From Apostichopus japonicus (taxonomy: Eukaryota > Echinodermata > Holothuroidea > Aspidochirotida > Stichopodidae): DNA of 64,000 bases. Numbering within the stretch: position 1 is the first letter of the stretch; each line of letters starts with the position of its first letter. Location: positions 16,116,521 through 16,180,520 of the forward strand of contig NC_092562.1 in assembly GCF_037975245.1 (NCBI RefSeq), written 5' to 3'. A program made the translations under genes and the position numbers. Positions 23,985-35,815 of this stretch are shown one piece after another. The notes under the pieces were generated by a model. The model did not search any database and was not told the DNA's origin. It saw nothing but the letters and a program-made list of their open reading frames with translations.

Positions 23985-24600
23985 AAATAAAAGAAAAATA
24001 ATGTATCCCTGAGGAACACCACTACATACTGACATGTGATTTGAATAGCATTGACATATACACACTTTGTTTTCGAATGGAACCACCGAGAAGCAGTTTA
24101 AGAAAATTTGTACATTTTTAAATTTTTGCAGTAGAATATCATGATCAACGAGATCGAATGCTTTTCTAAGATCCAGTAAAATTGATCCAACCATGTTCGC
24201 ATTGTCAATAACTTTCATCCATTTATCTATCACATTTTTAGCATTGCCGTTTCGCATAAGTGATTAGCCCTAAAACCTAATTAAGCTATATATTAGAATC
24301 TGATATCAATTAATATATTCATATAAAGCTTTATGTACATGCTTTTCCAGGAATTTTGGATACAACCGGTAATATGGAAATAAGGTCTATAATTGCTCAT
24401 ATACCGAGAAGCGATCCATTTACAAAAATGGAAACTACTTTTGCTAATTTCCAGTTGGACGGGAATACATTTTTAGGTAATATGCTTAAGTTAATTACAT
24501 GCGTGAGACTTGGAGTAATATATGGAGCACCTATCTTAAGAATGTTAGAACTAATTCCGTCCATACCTGTGGCCTTTGTGACGTCTAAACTGTTCATATA
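23985..24600 (-). pseudogene. LINE reverse transcriptase domain fragment
   Basis: The minus strand reads SLDVTKATGMDGISSNILK (24580 downward), then PSNWKLAKV, a degenerate PVVSKI segment, then IDKWMKVIDN, SILLDLRKAFDLVDHDILL and finally SGVPQG. These are successive conserved blocks of non-LTR retrotransposon RTs, with the first catalytic Asp in the LDLRKAFD block. The block carrying the YADD motif is missing because the copy is truncated. It is broken by at least one frameshift around 24260-24390. Confidence 0.85.
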
Positions 24601-24610
24601 CTTATAAACA

Positions 24611-24897
24611 GTGGAGTGTTAGCTCAGTGGTTAACACCGGTGCCTTTCAATCATAAGGTCCCCGGTTCGAGTCACTCCCAGATTAATGTATGTCGTCCAG
24701 TTAAAGGGTTGTTGACAATTAACAATTCATAATCATGGACGTTAAATATGAATGTGAGAGACTGACTTCGGTCAGCTTGCGGCTTTGATAAGCCAATTAG
24801 GCTTCTTCGCGAGTTCCTGCTTGCAGGAGGATCTAATATACATACATACATACATACATACATACACACATACATACATACATACATACATACAAAC
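24611..24897 (+). mobile_element. tRNA-derived SINE with (CATA)n tail
   Basis: The head has an A-box-like TTAGCTCAGTGGTTAA (about 24618-24633) and a B-box GGTTCGAGTC (24664-24673). GGAGTG near the start can pair with CACTCC after the B box, as in a tRNA acceptor stem. A roughly 150-bp body follows, including a small hairpin TTCCTGCTTGCAGGA, and then a CATACATA tail at about 24838-24897. It sits on the opposite strand inside the LINE relic, between two parts of its RT region. It is a SINE, not a working tRNA gene, because the anticodon arm is not canonical. Confidence 0.82.
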
Positions 24898-25628
24898 AAA
24901 CTCTTGCGATATCGCGTCAGGAATATTAAATCAGATGTCGTTGGTAGTTTTGAATCAATTGGATTCAAGACTTTCGTTTTTGTGATATACTTGTTCGCCT
25001 ATGTACCTTTTCGAAACGGAAGTGAAAATGGGTATTAAATGCATTTGCTATACCATTTTCATCAGTGATATCGTCACCATTAACATTTAAGACATTAGAT
25101 CCACTTTTCTGAATGCACATATATTTTTGGTTGGACTTTTCTTATTAATTGCCAAATAGCTTTCAATTGGCATCGTTTTGCATCTTAGAAATAACATGTT
25201 TAAAGTAATTCCTTTTAGAATGTCGAACAAGGGCTGTGGTTTTGTTTCTCCAGAACCGATATACCTCCGATTCTGCGACAGTATTCTTTGCATTATCTGT
25301 TAATTGGAATCGCTTATTTTATTATTTTATTGAACCGTTCTGGTGAGAGTTTTCTTTTAACTCTTTTGCTTTTCCGTTGGCGTGTGTTTATTGACTGTGC
25401 TTATTAACAATACTTTCCCAGACTTTTAGGGCCTCATCAAGTTGGTCATTTTCTACAAAAACGTTTTCCCAGTTGCAGCAACTATAAGATCTCGTAAAAA
25501 AGAAAGCTTCTTTGATAATGTTATTTGTATTTTGGTACATCATTAGATGGTGATTATTATTACTTTCACGTTTTTGTTTATATCGGCAAGTAGAATAAAA
25601 GAAAATGATCACTGATTCTAACTTGAGG

Positions 25629-26023
25629 CACATGTAGGCGTAGGAGGCGGGGCTAGAGGGGGGGGGGGGGGGGCTGCAGCCCCCAACCAAATATTTTTGT
25701 GAAAATTCGGCCAAAATGCTGAGAATTTTTTGGACACCTACTGAAAGAAAAATAAATTGGAATGTGTTTTTCAATGGTTAAACTGATATTATTATTATCG
25801 TTATTATTGTAACGACTTCCCCAAAAGTATAACCAATATGGAAGGGTAATAACACGGCAAATGATTGTATGTATTTGGCATGCGATGTAATAACCTATGC
25901 ATGCATTTAAGATATGTACATTATGATGTTGAACGCGGAAAATTTTGGTTATATTTTGCGAGCAAGTCATTACAGCCCCCTCCCCCCCCCCAACCTAAAT
26001 AAAATTGGGCTCCTACGCCTATG
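25629..26023. mobile_element. hAT-type element G, inserted in LINE relic
   Basis: The 395-bp element has ends CACATGTAGGCGTAGGAGG and, inward from the right, CATAGGCGTAGGAGCCC. It is flanked by a perfect duplication, acttgagg (25621-25628 and 26024-26031). Removing it rejoins two parts of the LINE: the minus-strand endonuclease reading approaches from the right and continues as ISDH-like residues on the left. No coding capacity was seen. Confidence 0.88.
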
Positions 26024-26279
26024 ACTTGAGGAACAGTATAATATTATCAATCATCTCCTTGTTTATATACATAGTATACACATGATCTATTAAGGTAGTA
26101 GAATTTTACGTCACTCTATAGTTGGGCACTTAACAAGTTGCTTCAGACTGAAAATGACATAAAACATTATTCCAACTATGGTGTTATTTCCATTTAACAT
26201 GTCAATATTGAAGTCACCTAGAATAAACATATCTTTATACAAGAAGCGTACGGAGCATTATAGTGAAGATTTATATATT

Positions 26280-26760
26280 TTAACAGATATTGCTGTGTCG
26301 TCTGCATATTTGATGACAGAACAATTAGATCGCGATCTTATTTCGTCAGTGTAAATTGTACATAACAATGCAGATAATGGATATCCCTGGGGGACCCCAA
26401 TGTTGATTTCATGTTGATTTGTTGTATAAACCCTCTTTCAATTTAATTTGCCTTGACCACCCTTTCATGAAATCAGCCAGCCAGTGCATAATCCAGGGAT
26501 CCTCTACAAGGGTATTTAAATCATGACTCAGGAACTAATAAGGTACATACGGTAATAAAAGCACTGGAAAAATCAAGAAAAAGACTTTGGGTATGCTTGT
26601 GTTTTCATGTTTCAGAGTTAGAGCAATAGTATGGACTCATGTGAGGACGGCATCCCAGTACAGGAAACCCCCTTCCTATAAGGAAACTGACATCGGTCAC
26701 CATGTGTATCGATGGCATTTCTTAAATATGGTAATAAAATCTTTTGCATAATGAACCAAC
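26280..26760 (-). pseudogene. Second LINE reverse transcriptase relic
   Basis: On the minus strand the order is LRNAIDTHGDRCQF then a YRKG-like segment (about 26720-26660), WIMHWLADFMKGWSRQ (about 26500-26450), a degraded PPGISI segment where PQG is expected, and KYADDTAI (about 26313-26290). That set includes the YADD catalytic box of a reverse transcriptase. It differs from the RT at 23.9-24.6 kb and lies immediately upstream of that element's endonuclease piece, so one LINE probably inserted in the other. Multiple stops and frameshifts are present. Confidence 0.75.
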
Positions 26761-27681
26761 AAAACATCACACTGAAAACTTCTTTATTGAATAGACATGG
26801 TCATTAATAAGCAGTACGCTCAGATAACTGTAACAATATCCTTTCTTAGTTTAAAACACCTAACAGGGTGAAGAGAAAACTTCAACTCGACAGCATTTTG
26901 ACTAGTTTAAGTTTCGAAGGAAAAATTTCAAAAGAATTCACATTCAATAATCCGAATATTATAAAAGTGAACAGCGCCAAAATCAGTGAAATGCGTACAG
27001 AAAAATGTGTAATGGGCTTTGTACACAACTGTATATTACTAGAAGAGTGTTTTGTGTGTAGACACCCTACGTGATCCACCGAAGAGAAAGAAAGCATAGT
27101 GACGTATATGGAATTACGACGATAGACATGTAAAGCAATGCAATGGATTATTTGTATGGAGTAGTGTGCGGGTCACAAGTATAGTAATTTCTAGCGAATA
27201 TTAGGGATACCGGTGATGACTGTACCTTGGATATTTTCGGATTATCACTGCGAAACATGATTTGGAATTAATACAGCGAAAACGAAGGTAAAAAGAATAA
27301 GAAAAGTGTCAGAATTGTCGACCGTCGATTTCACCGCTGGTGTAATTCCAATCAGTGGTCAAATATACTATCCATTTACGCTAAATGAAAATTAGAACCC
27401 ACCCTATTTAACGACGCATGAATGGACGGTTAGTGTGTGTGCACATATTGCCCATGCTAGAGTATAGCTTAGGCTAGGCTGAAGTGAAGGAGTACGTTTC
27501 ACCAGTTACTCCACATGGTGGCTTTACCTCCAGTGTATCATACATTAGCTAGCCTACTTCTAGTATGATACAGGTTAACTTCAATATCAAAAGTATCATT
27601 TTCAAAAGTCTCGTGGTCATGATTCAGGCTACTTAACAAGCCTAAGTTAGGAATAGGATTAGCCTAGGCTAAGCTTACAAA

Positions 27682-27948
27682 GTGGCTATTCTTACGACTG
27701 TTCGTAAGAATAATTTCCGATTACACATGCGCAGTTGCTATTTTTATGACAGGAGTACTATTTTTTACGACCAGGAGTAACAGTAATTTCCGGTTAGGGT
27801 TAGGGTAAGGATTGGGGTTTAGGGTTAAAGTTAGGGTTACCCCTACTACATGCGCAGTTGCTTTATTTACTTTACTGCGCTTGAATTCGCCCTTTGTCGT
27901 AAGAATAGTTTATAAATAATTGTTACGACTAGTCGTAAGAATAGCCAC
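27682..27948. mobile_element. MITE-like element K with long terminal inverted repeats
   Basis: The left end GTGGCTATTCTTACGACT and the right end, read inward, GTGGCTATTCTTACGACT are identical over 18 bp and then CGTAA follows in both after four bases. Each end can also fold on itself, because CTTACGA is followed by TCGTAAG. Outside the repeats both flanks have taagctta, so the true boundary and target duplication are unclear. The interior has telomere-like GGGTTAG repeats (27794-27838) and two copies of atgcgcagttgct. Superfamily unassigned. Confidence 0.7.
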
Positions 27949-28373
27949 GGCCCTAAGCTTAACATGTCAAGAAATAAATCTAACATTGGAAACATGAAGT
28001 TTCAACATTAACTTAAGCTAGGGTTGGACCTAGCCTAGGCCCAGGCGTAGGCTTTACAATACATTACAAAATAAAGCCTAGTTGTAGGAGTAACTTCAAG
28101 AGCTATGCTTTTTCGAAGAGGTGTATGAATAGTCTGTGGACTAAACTAAAGTAAACTGAAGTCAAAACAGAGTGGTCACATCGACACACTTTTTGATATA
28201 TTTTAAAGTAATCAACAAAGTTGAGTAGGCCATGCTTCAAATTTTGGCTATAGGCCTACAGAAACAACTGGTCTGCCACAGGCTAACATTGATGTCATTG
28301 GCTTGTGTTCAAGAAACCAACGCAATGAAGCTATTTGCCATCTAGTATCATTTACAGGCAGGGCTTTTCTTAC

Positions 28374-28493
28374 TTTCATTAATCCGTAGAACATCATGCC
28401 TTCATTCATAATCGGTTGACTCAAACTAATTCTTTGAAACACTTCAACAGAGAGATTATTGGCTAAGCCAACATTAAGCATCATGGAATGAAG
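28374..28493 (-). CDS. Possible internal exon, unknown protein
   Basis: This 120-nt minus-strand segment lies between an AG acceptor and a strong GTAAGA donor. It is open for 40 codons and includes NNLSVEVFQRISLSQPIMNE, with phase 0 at both edges. I do not recognise it. Placement relative to gene 2 is uncertain, because the exon at 29294-29381 reads to a stop. Confidence 0.3.
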
Positions 28494-29293
28494 CTATCCA
28501 CATGATTTTACATGCAATCCAGTGGCCTAAAATAATAATAGATTGATAGCAAATGTGTAATTGGGTCAGTCAAATTATTTCTCATTGTACATTGCAGTGA
28601 ATATTCCATAAACACAGTTTGTTTGGTATTGGCATCTTATTAAGATCAATGCTAAGCAAATAGGAGACTAATTATATTCATTTCTTTATATAATCAAGAA
28701 GCCATATATACAGGAATACTGCATCATGTGACCACAACTTTACCCAATTTACTTTTTATGTAGATTTGTATAGAGCTAACTTGATGGTGATTATTTTGAC
28801 CGTATATAAATCTGCAAAGATACTTTCAGGTTGAAAGATTTAAATTTCACTGCACAATATTCCAATACAGAAGCCAACCAGTAAATTATATATTTCAGCA
28901 GAGTTGTTCAGATTTGGAAAACAAAAACATTTCCATGTAGATTTGAATCAGAAGATAAGTTTTTGTACCAATTTTTGTCCAAATGAAAATTGCATTAGTA
29001 AAAACTGTGCAGTAAGAATGAAGTCATAGTGTGGTTTATGTTATAGTGTGTAACAGTTTCAATAACTAATTGTGTCCCTGAACCTGTACAGTATAGTCTA
29101 TGTAGTAGGTTTTTTTTGTGGTAGTTGGTAGTTTGAGACAACTTTTGGCAAAGAGTTAGTTTAACCATCTGCCAGAATTTCATCCACAATTGTTAGAGCT
29201 GTTTTTTTAATTCTTTCTTCCACTTAAACATTTTGAGTGATCTGAATGATAACATTTATCATCTAAGACACTGTTTTTTACTGGTAAAGTATA

Positions 29294-29381
29294 TCAGGCA
29301 GTGACATATCCATTGATATTATGTAGTGGTATATGCCCTAACCCATAATTAGTGTCTATACCATACATTTCTTCATACAGC
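29294..29381 (-). CDS. Gene 2 possible terminal exon
   Basis: After the acceptor acatttctag the minus strand reads LYEEMYGIDTNYGLGHIPLH and on to a TGA at 29294. Incoming phase 2 matches the outgoing phase of the candidate exon ending at 32091. No poly(A) signal is obvious close downstream. The product is not recognised. Confidence 0.3.
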
Positions 29382-30825
29382 CTAGAAATGTATATATGTA
29401 AGTGACTACAACTGATGGTTTCAACTATTATTAATTCACCCTTGTTGACTGATTGCAAAATAATCATCCATAAAATAACTGGCATTTATTTCACTAAACC
29501 CTAATCAGTATTACTGTACCTCAAAATAATATGCAGTTGCTCAAACTGCGACAATCACATTTTCATGTTTCTTCACAAATTAGCCAAGTTAATGAGCTAA
29601 TAATAAATTAACAATTTGCTATAATTGACCATAATTTGGTTGCCAAGGCACTTCCTATCAGTATATCAATCAAAATGCAAATATATCCAAGTTTGGAATG
29701 TCAAATTATTTTGCTCTCACTTCATTTTGCAAATTTCAAACGAGACGGGTGATGAGCCAGCGATCTACAGTATATAGTACATTTGTATTAGAACTCAGTA
29801 AAGTAGCATTGAATAGAACACAATGTTTCCACCTAATGATTCCATCTGGTCTCAACAGTAATTGGTTCTATTTTTCAAGGAAACAAAAATATTCGTAGGA
29901 AATTTTTTCAAGGAAACATAAAATGTGAAAAATCCAAAATTTGTCAAGTTCTGTAACCCTAACCTTAAATTTAAATGAAATTTGACTGGTAACGTCAAGT
30001 TAGTGATTGGTATTTCAGCGTCAAAAAGCATCTATAAATTTGTGAAAGTGATCTCCATGAGAGCTGCTTTAAGCAAACATATTCCTGGAGGATTCTCATC
30101 AATCATTGACTTTACCTTGACTTTAGAATTTCATCTCGTATGCATTAGATCATGCTGGCCATCTATTCCCTAATCACTTCAGCCAATATGGTTTCTTTGT
30201 CTGACAATCTGTCAAACCTTCATTGTTGCATGACGGTTTGCTCTTCGTAATATAGATTGGAGTTCCTTTCTGACTGTGTAGCATTAGGCTCAAGTTTGTT
30301 ACATTCTGATAAGGATAACTTTTCCGTTGTATCTAGAATCTGAGAAAAATTTATAAACCAATGGATTAATATTAAACAATTGGTCCAGATGGATGAGGGA
30401 CGTCATTTGCTATTTGGGCCTAGAAGGAACTTTCCAGATATTTAACAATTTTGAATTTCAACAAGAGTGAGAAAATAAGACAAAAATAACTAACAGAAAA
30501 CTGGCCAGCTACAATATTATGTAGGTAAATGTAATTATCTTGAAAATCTGTAGATCTCTTGCAAAATCTGGAAGAGATAATGGATGTAAAGTGGTCAGTT
30601 AGAGGAGGTCCCCGATAAAGGGCGGCAGGTACATGGCTGGGCCTGTAGAGTAATCACGCAGAAGTCAGATAGGGTTACAGTTTTAGACGTTATTTATGCA
30701 TTTTTACTGTACTGTATAACTTTATCAAGGATATTGAGGTGTTGAGCCTCTTGAGACTGACATGTATACACAGAATACAGAAAGTTATACACCATTATGT
30801 GATGTCCCTTAAACTAGGCCTACTT

Positions 30826-31150
30826 CAGGGTTATAGCCACGCCGGCCGGCGGCGGCCAGTGGTAACCGCCACTCACGCCTGCCGGCCGGCATTGGAAGTG
30901 AATAAACAGTCCACTGGCCAGCACAAAAATTAGTAAAATGCTTGTGAAATACAACAAAAGTAACAAATTTATCTTTCCCTTGCCGTAAAACATGATAATA
31001 ACGTCACATTTTTCTGTTATTTGCCCCTGGACCCCACCAGAGGCCCTTAATCGGGCCCCTGGACCCCCGGCCGTGAGATGCGAGAGCTTCGCTCGCTACG
31101 CTTCGCAAATTTATTTAACCAGCACTCACAATCTCCTAGCTATAACCCTG
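30826..31150. mobile_element. hAT-type element I
   Basis: The 325-bp element starts CAGGGTTATAGCCACG and reads CAGGGTTATAGCTAGG inward from the right. It is flanked by a perfect duplication, gcctactt (30818-30825 and 31151-31158). Its left part carries two GCCGGCCGGC palindromes around a GGTAACC centre, capable of a strong hairpin. No coding capacity was seen. Confidence 0.92.
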
Positions 31151-32090
31151 GCCTACTTAATATACTGCACAGTGCTGTTTACATTAATAAATATAACACT
31201 AAGATAAATAAAAATAACAAGTTACAACAGTAATAAAGTTCTTTACTACCAAACATAAACATAATAATATGATCTAAGTTTGCTCTTCTAGTCTATATTG
31301 CTTTGCTGTGATATACTGTGAAGACAATATGTCTGCCAAAGTTCATGCTTCAATACACACAACTTAACAGTCTAAAGAAAAACTGGCTGTTGTCGTAGCA
31401 ACCTGAATGGATACGTTTGGTTGGCAGGATTAGGCAGGAGTATTAAACCCAACCATCGTCTTGAGCCTAGTATACATTTCGATAAAGATCGCCATTGTTT
31501 TTGTTGACACTAAAAACAATACCAGCATAGTGTCATGTTTATAACCTCAATATTTTAAATAATAAAATTTGCAATTTATGCCATGTCACTGTCTGCCAGT
31601 TGGTTAGTATGGGATGTCTTAGGTCTCTAAGTAGTGAGGCCTTTTACTTTTCTCAATTGTTTGTTTCTTTTTTTTCCATAATATTGAAGGTTAATATATA
31701 AACATCGTTGATACTGAAAACAAAACCAGTCATCACGATTTATCATCTTGAATATGATAGATACAGCATTTTTTTCTAAAAGGCGTGTCTATTACAGAAA
31801 GTATAACCATTGTAATACATTAAGAATGCAAGCTATAAAGTTATGTTGTGTTGTGTCCTATTCAAGACGTCTCTGTGTGTGAATAAGCATAATTACTATG
31901 ATATCTCCGAAGTGGAATAAGATATGTCGTAGTTTGAAAGGGAAAATTGTTCGTAACAGTTATCGCTATCACAACTTAGACCAATGGTTTGTGTCTCCTT
32001 GAAGAAGTTTGAGACAATCAGAAAACCCTTAAAGGATACAGGTAAAAAAAATAATTGTTGTACAGTACTGTAGATGTATCAAGAAGGTAC

Positions 32091-32275
32091 TTATCGTAAT
32101 ATTTGTGATAAAATACATTAATTACTTCGTTGTTAAGCTCCTTTAAAATTTGATGCTGCCCAAGGCTCTCTGTTTCTAGATCACTACAGCAATATTCTAT
32201 ACAAGAGTCTGCATGAGATAGTAACATGTATGATTTGTAATTCAGCAAGTGAACCCTACTGCCTCCATCCTCCAT
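32091..32275 (-). CDS. Gene 2 candidate exon
   Basis: The minus strand is open from 32275 down to 32018 and includes SDLETESLGQHQILKELNNE, then VINVFYHKYYDK. A donor GTACCT sits at 32090, giving outgoing phase 2. An acceptor at atatggag would bring it in phase 0, compatible with the exon at 33413-33497; alternatively the ATG at 32275 is a start, with an in-frame stop four codons upstream. The charged, acidic-basic composition looks like real protein, but no family is recognised. Confidence 0.4.
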
Positions 32276-33412
32276 ATAGTTAAATGGTTATTTGCACTCA
32301 TAGCTTTACAGTATCTAGTACAATAATAGACTCGGGGGCACACTTACTCTGTTGATCAAGAATTTAAGGTATTCATATAAATGTCATCAAGGAACAAACA
32401 CACACACAGGAGTCTTCTATCTCTGTCAGTAACTTACAGCTGGAGAGTATAGAGCAGTTTGAAGTTTTAAGGACAAGTCAAGGGTCCAGTCTACTACAGG
32501 AATACTCTTCAAGAAGAATTCCCGAGCAAGTGACGTAAAAGAAGACTTCTCCCTTATTCCAAAATATCGCCCCAGGTGTGATGTTATAGTGTGTTACTCT
32601 ATTGTTATCTTTTGTTTGTTTGACCATAAGGTCAAGAAATAGGCATATATACTCCTCCCCCCTCCCAAAATTATATTACAAGGAGGACTTGTGGTATTAT
32701 TGACATAAGCAAAGACCTCAGTGTGTGTTTGTTGCTAAAGATCTTATCAATGATAAAATAACTGCCATGTCACTTTAAACTCAATATTGAGCATGAAACT
32801 ATGAATCCTGCTTTAAGACATAGTGGAAGATACATACTCCATTAATCTGATAGTATGGGATCCTTAATAGGACACTTGAGGTACCATATGGGGAGGGTGG
32901 GGGAGGGGAGGGGTAAGGAATTAAAGAGCAGTAAGTCAAACTTGTGGTCAGACACACAAGTGCTTGAAATATTTATGGATACATAAAAGCCAAGGCATTA
33001 ATTTCATGACTCAAGTCTGCTTTCTGTTGCTTTGGAGATGTTGTCAAATGTGCAAAGTGAAAACTTTTCAAAGCATTTCAGGATTAGCTAGGCCATGGAA
33101 GTAAATTCTCATGGTTTGGTCTGGCAGTGAAATGGTATTGAGGTGACTAGCCATGCCCCCAGAGTTTAGAACATGTTAGCCTTTATTAAGCAAATGAAAT
33201 TGCTGGTGGCACTTGAAGATGAACTTTGGCACATGTATGAAAATAATGCACCATTTTATATCAAGTCGACTCTAGGATTAAAATGTGAAGGATTCGTTGC
33301 ACACATATCTATAGGGCACTACATGTATACTGTACTGTGGTAAATTTTAAAAGTTATTACATTTGGTAAGGCTGATTTATTTCAATGTACTGCATAGGTA
33401 CATCACACATAC

Positions 33413-33497
33413 CTTAGAGGAATGGAGGCAAAAGGTTGCAGACACAGGTGACTGATCATGTTGATGTGACCTTTGGCCCAATTGATTAGGATTACCA
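33413..33497 (-). CDS. Gene 2 candidate exon
   Basis: This 85-nt minus-strand exon has an acceptor after a T-rich tract (acaactacaag) and a near-consensus donor AAG/GTATGT. It reads 28 codons, including NQLGQRSHQHDQSPVSATFC, with incoming phase 2 and outgoing phase 0. The Gln/His/Ser-rich sequence suggests a disordered linker. The exons 5' of this would lie beyond 33.6 kb and were not found; element A2 begins at 34.3 kb. Confidence 0.45.
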
Positions 33498-34295
33498 CTT
33501 GTAGTTGTTGTTAAAGTTAAACAACAATTACAAGACACTGAAGATATAGACAGATCAATATACAATATATGTTTACTGATGAAAGATACATACGGTATCA
33601 ACCAACACAGTAGCATTTAGCCCATTGTCATTTATTGGCAAGGAATCAATATTGACTCAAATGAGTATTCAGCGCAGCAGTTTTCTTGGATCCGAACAAC
33701 GTTGCAACGTAGTTTGTTTGCTTATAAAATTTCATTTTCATTTCAGAGGATAATGATTAATTTTTTCTTATTTGAAATCAGTGTCTCACTCTGTTGGACT
33801 TTCATCTGGTTAAATACTTATTGTAACAAGAGTGTTTACATTAGAATTGTGTAAGAACAAAAAAGGAGTAATTAATTATCGCTAATTGGTTATTAGTGAT
33901 CGTTGAGTGAATTACATTAAACAAATCACAACCATATATGTTTTGAGCAATATGGATATGTTATATTCCTACTAGCTTCTAAACCTCCGCCCTCCTCTAG
34001 AAACCAATGGCCTTCCTCCCCCCTTCTCCCTCTGTCAAGAACCATCATCATGAAACTGTAGAGTCTTGCTCTACAAGATGACCATCAGATGAGACAGCTA
34101 TTCCAGTCGAACCAAATACAATATATACGGTAGACGTTTTGATCAGTACATGTATTAATCCTCTTCAGGGTTGAATAACGTGTTATATATTGACATGGAT
34201 TATACAACACAAAGAAAGCTATGTCACAGTGTTTCTACTGTAAAGTACAATCACCCTATTGTGTCTGTTTGTACTGTTCATACATACATACATAT

Positions 34296-35807
34296 CAGTG
34301 ACGTAGCCAGGAATTTGAAAGGGGGGGAGCACTTTTTGCGATTGATATCGATTTTCAAAAATTTAGGCACGACTATCTGAGCGCAGCGCCACCATCGGTT
34401 GGCGCGGAGCATACAAGAAAATTTTTGGTTTTACAAACCCCCCAGATGGCCGGAAACGGCCCTTCCCGAGTGTTCATGCTGGTTCCATGGCCTCTTGCTA
34501 ACTTGAGACACCTCATTCAATATCACTTTTCAACCAAAAAAACAAACGAGTTAAGATAGTACATAATTCAATAATACATAATGTATTTAAAATTAGCAAG
34601 GTACATGCACAGAGTAGTCTTAATTTTCAACTGCTGATACTTGTAGTTACATATATAGATAGGCCAGAAATGTCTTAGATACAACTATAGCCAGTAATTG
34701 TCTTTGAAGTTAGCCTAATAAGAGAAGGCGAGAGCTATCCGACGATTGCCATCTGATTCAAATTTCTCAACTGTTTTCTCAACTGAAATATTATCTGCTT
34801 AAACAGGTTCTTAACTAGATGTTACAACACTGACAAGATCGGATCCTATAATCTTTTTCGGCGGGTAGAGTGTTGAATGAAACGGCACGCGATAGAAATG
34901 ACAGCCTAAATTAGAAGACTAGGTCACCTAATTAAGCCATATTCTTGCTACGTTCATTTCAATAGTTATTCCTGTCTAGACTCTTAAACTCGTCCAGCAA
35001 GCTTATGGACTTGAAATATGGGTGTTTTTAAAAAAAGATACCTTGGCCAAAAAAAGTGTAGGCCCGGGCCCACAGTGCTATATACTGGCTACGCCCCTGA
35101 TCATATGATATCATATTATCAGCAGATTTTGTTTCCTGTTTGAATTCTTTTACATGTTCTTTTACATAATATATCAGAAAGACAAACATAGTGCTCTTTT
35201 ACAATTTTTCAAGTAGGATGATTCTTGTTTATTGTCCAATGTCTGGACTTTAATACATTTGACCAACTTAACTGATGGACAATATAAACTTTCATATTTT
35301 GGAATATAGCCAGATATGCAGTGGCCTAAAAACAAATATCGTTATCGCAGTGTATTTGCAGTGTAATAATTATTTATAGGAAGTGCGTATCACGTACGAT
35401 TGCTAGCTTAGCTTCATAACATGCTGTTCGTGCAACAACTTAGGACGAATCATAGAAAGGATGAGAACGAACGTTGTCGACGTTGTTGTGCATACGGTTT
35501 GTGACATTCCATAGAGTGCGGTTAGGTAGGCAATATGTATTTTATTACGCAGTGGCCAACTGTAGGCTTGTAATAGGCTATAGGCTAAATTTAGCTAATT
35601 GCATCTGCCAAACTAAGTAAGTAGTTGAATCAGTAGGCGTGAATGTTACTACGATTATAATTGAGTTAACGGAGCTGACGAGTATTCAAGATCAAAAGAG
35701 CACTGACAAAATACCATGCTAAAAAAACAACAGTTTTTAAACATTTTTTTCGACACTGAAAGGGGGGGAGCGGTCGCTCCCCCTGCTCCCCCCCGGCTAC
35801 GTCCCTG
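34296..35807 (-). mobile_element. hAT-type composite element A, copy 2 (empty site for B)
   Basis: The 1512-bp element is inverted relative to A1. Its ends are CAGTGACGTAGCCAGG and, inward from the right, CAGGGACGTAGCCGGG. It is flanked by a perfect duplication, atacatat (34288-34295 and 35808-35815). It aligns with A1 along its length and lacks the B insertion. The shared core is at about 34372-34475. The internal end-like motif reads ctggctacgcccctg near 35085-35099. Confidence 0.93.
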
Positions 35808-35815
35808 ATACATAT

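Larger units (their letters stand above)
23903..26265 (-). mobile_element. Jockey/CR1-like LINE relic, pierced by SINE and hAT G
   Basis: Reading the minus strand from about 26265 downward: an endonuclease piece with the GDFNID motif, then after element G a linker and N-terminal RT region, then the RT domain. The copy ends in a 3' tail (gagggcctcgggg... then AT-rich) at about 23985-23903. The RT frame SGVPQG runs straight into the 3' tail, so the fingers-to-thumb part including the YxDD box has been deleted. Many frameshifts and stops are present. The apparent clade is from remembered RT motifs and is tentative. Confidence 0.8.

Noticed and set aside
24611-24683. Functional tRNA gene
   Set aside because: A and B boxes are present but the anticodon arm is not canonical, and a SINE body with CATA tail follows.
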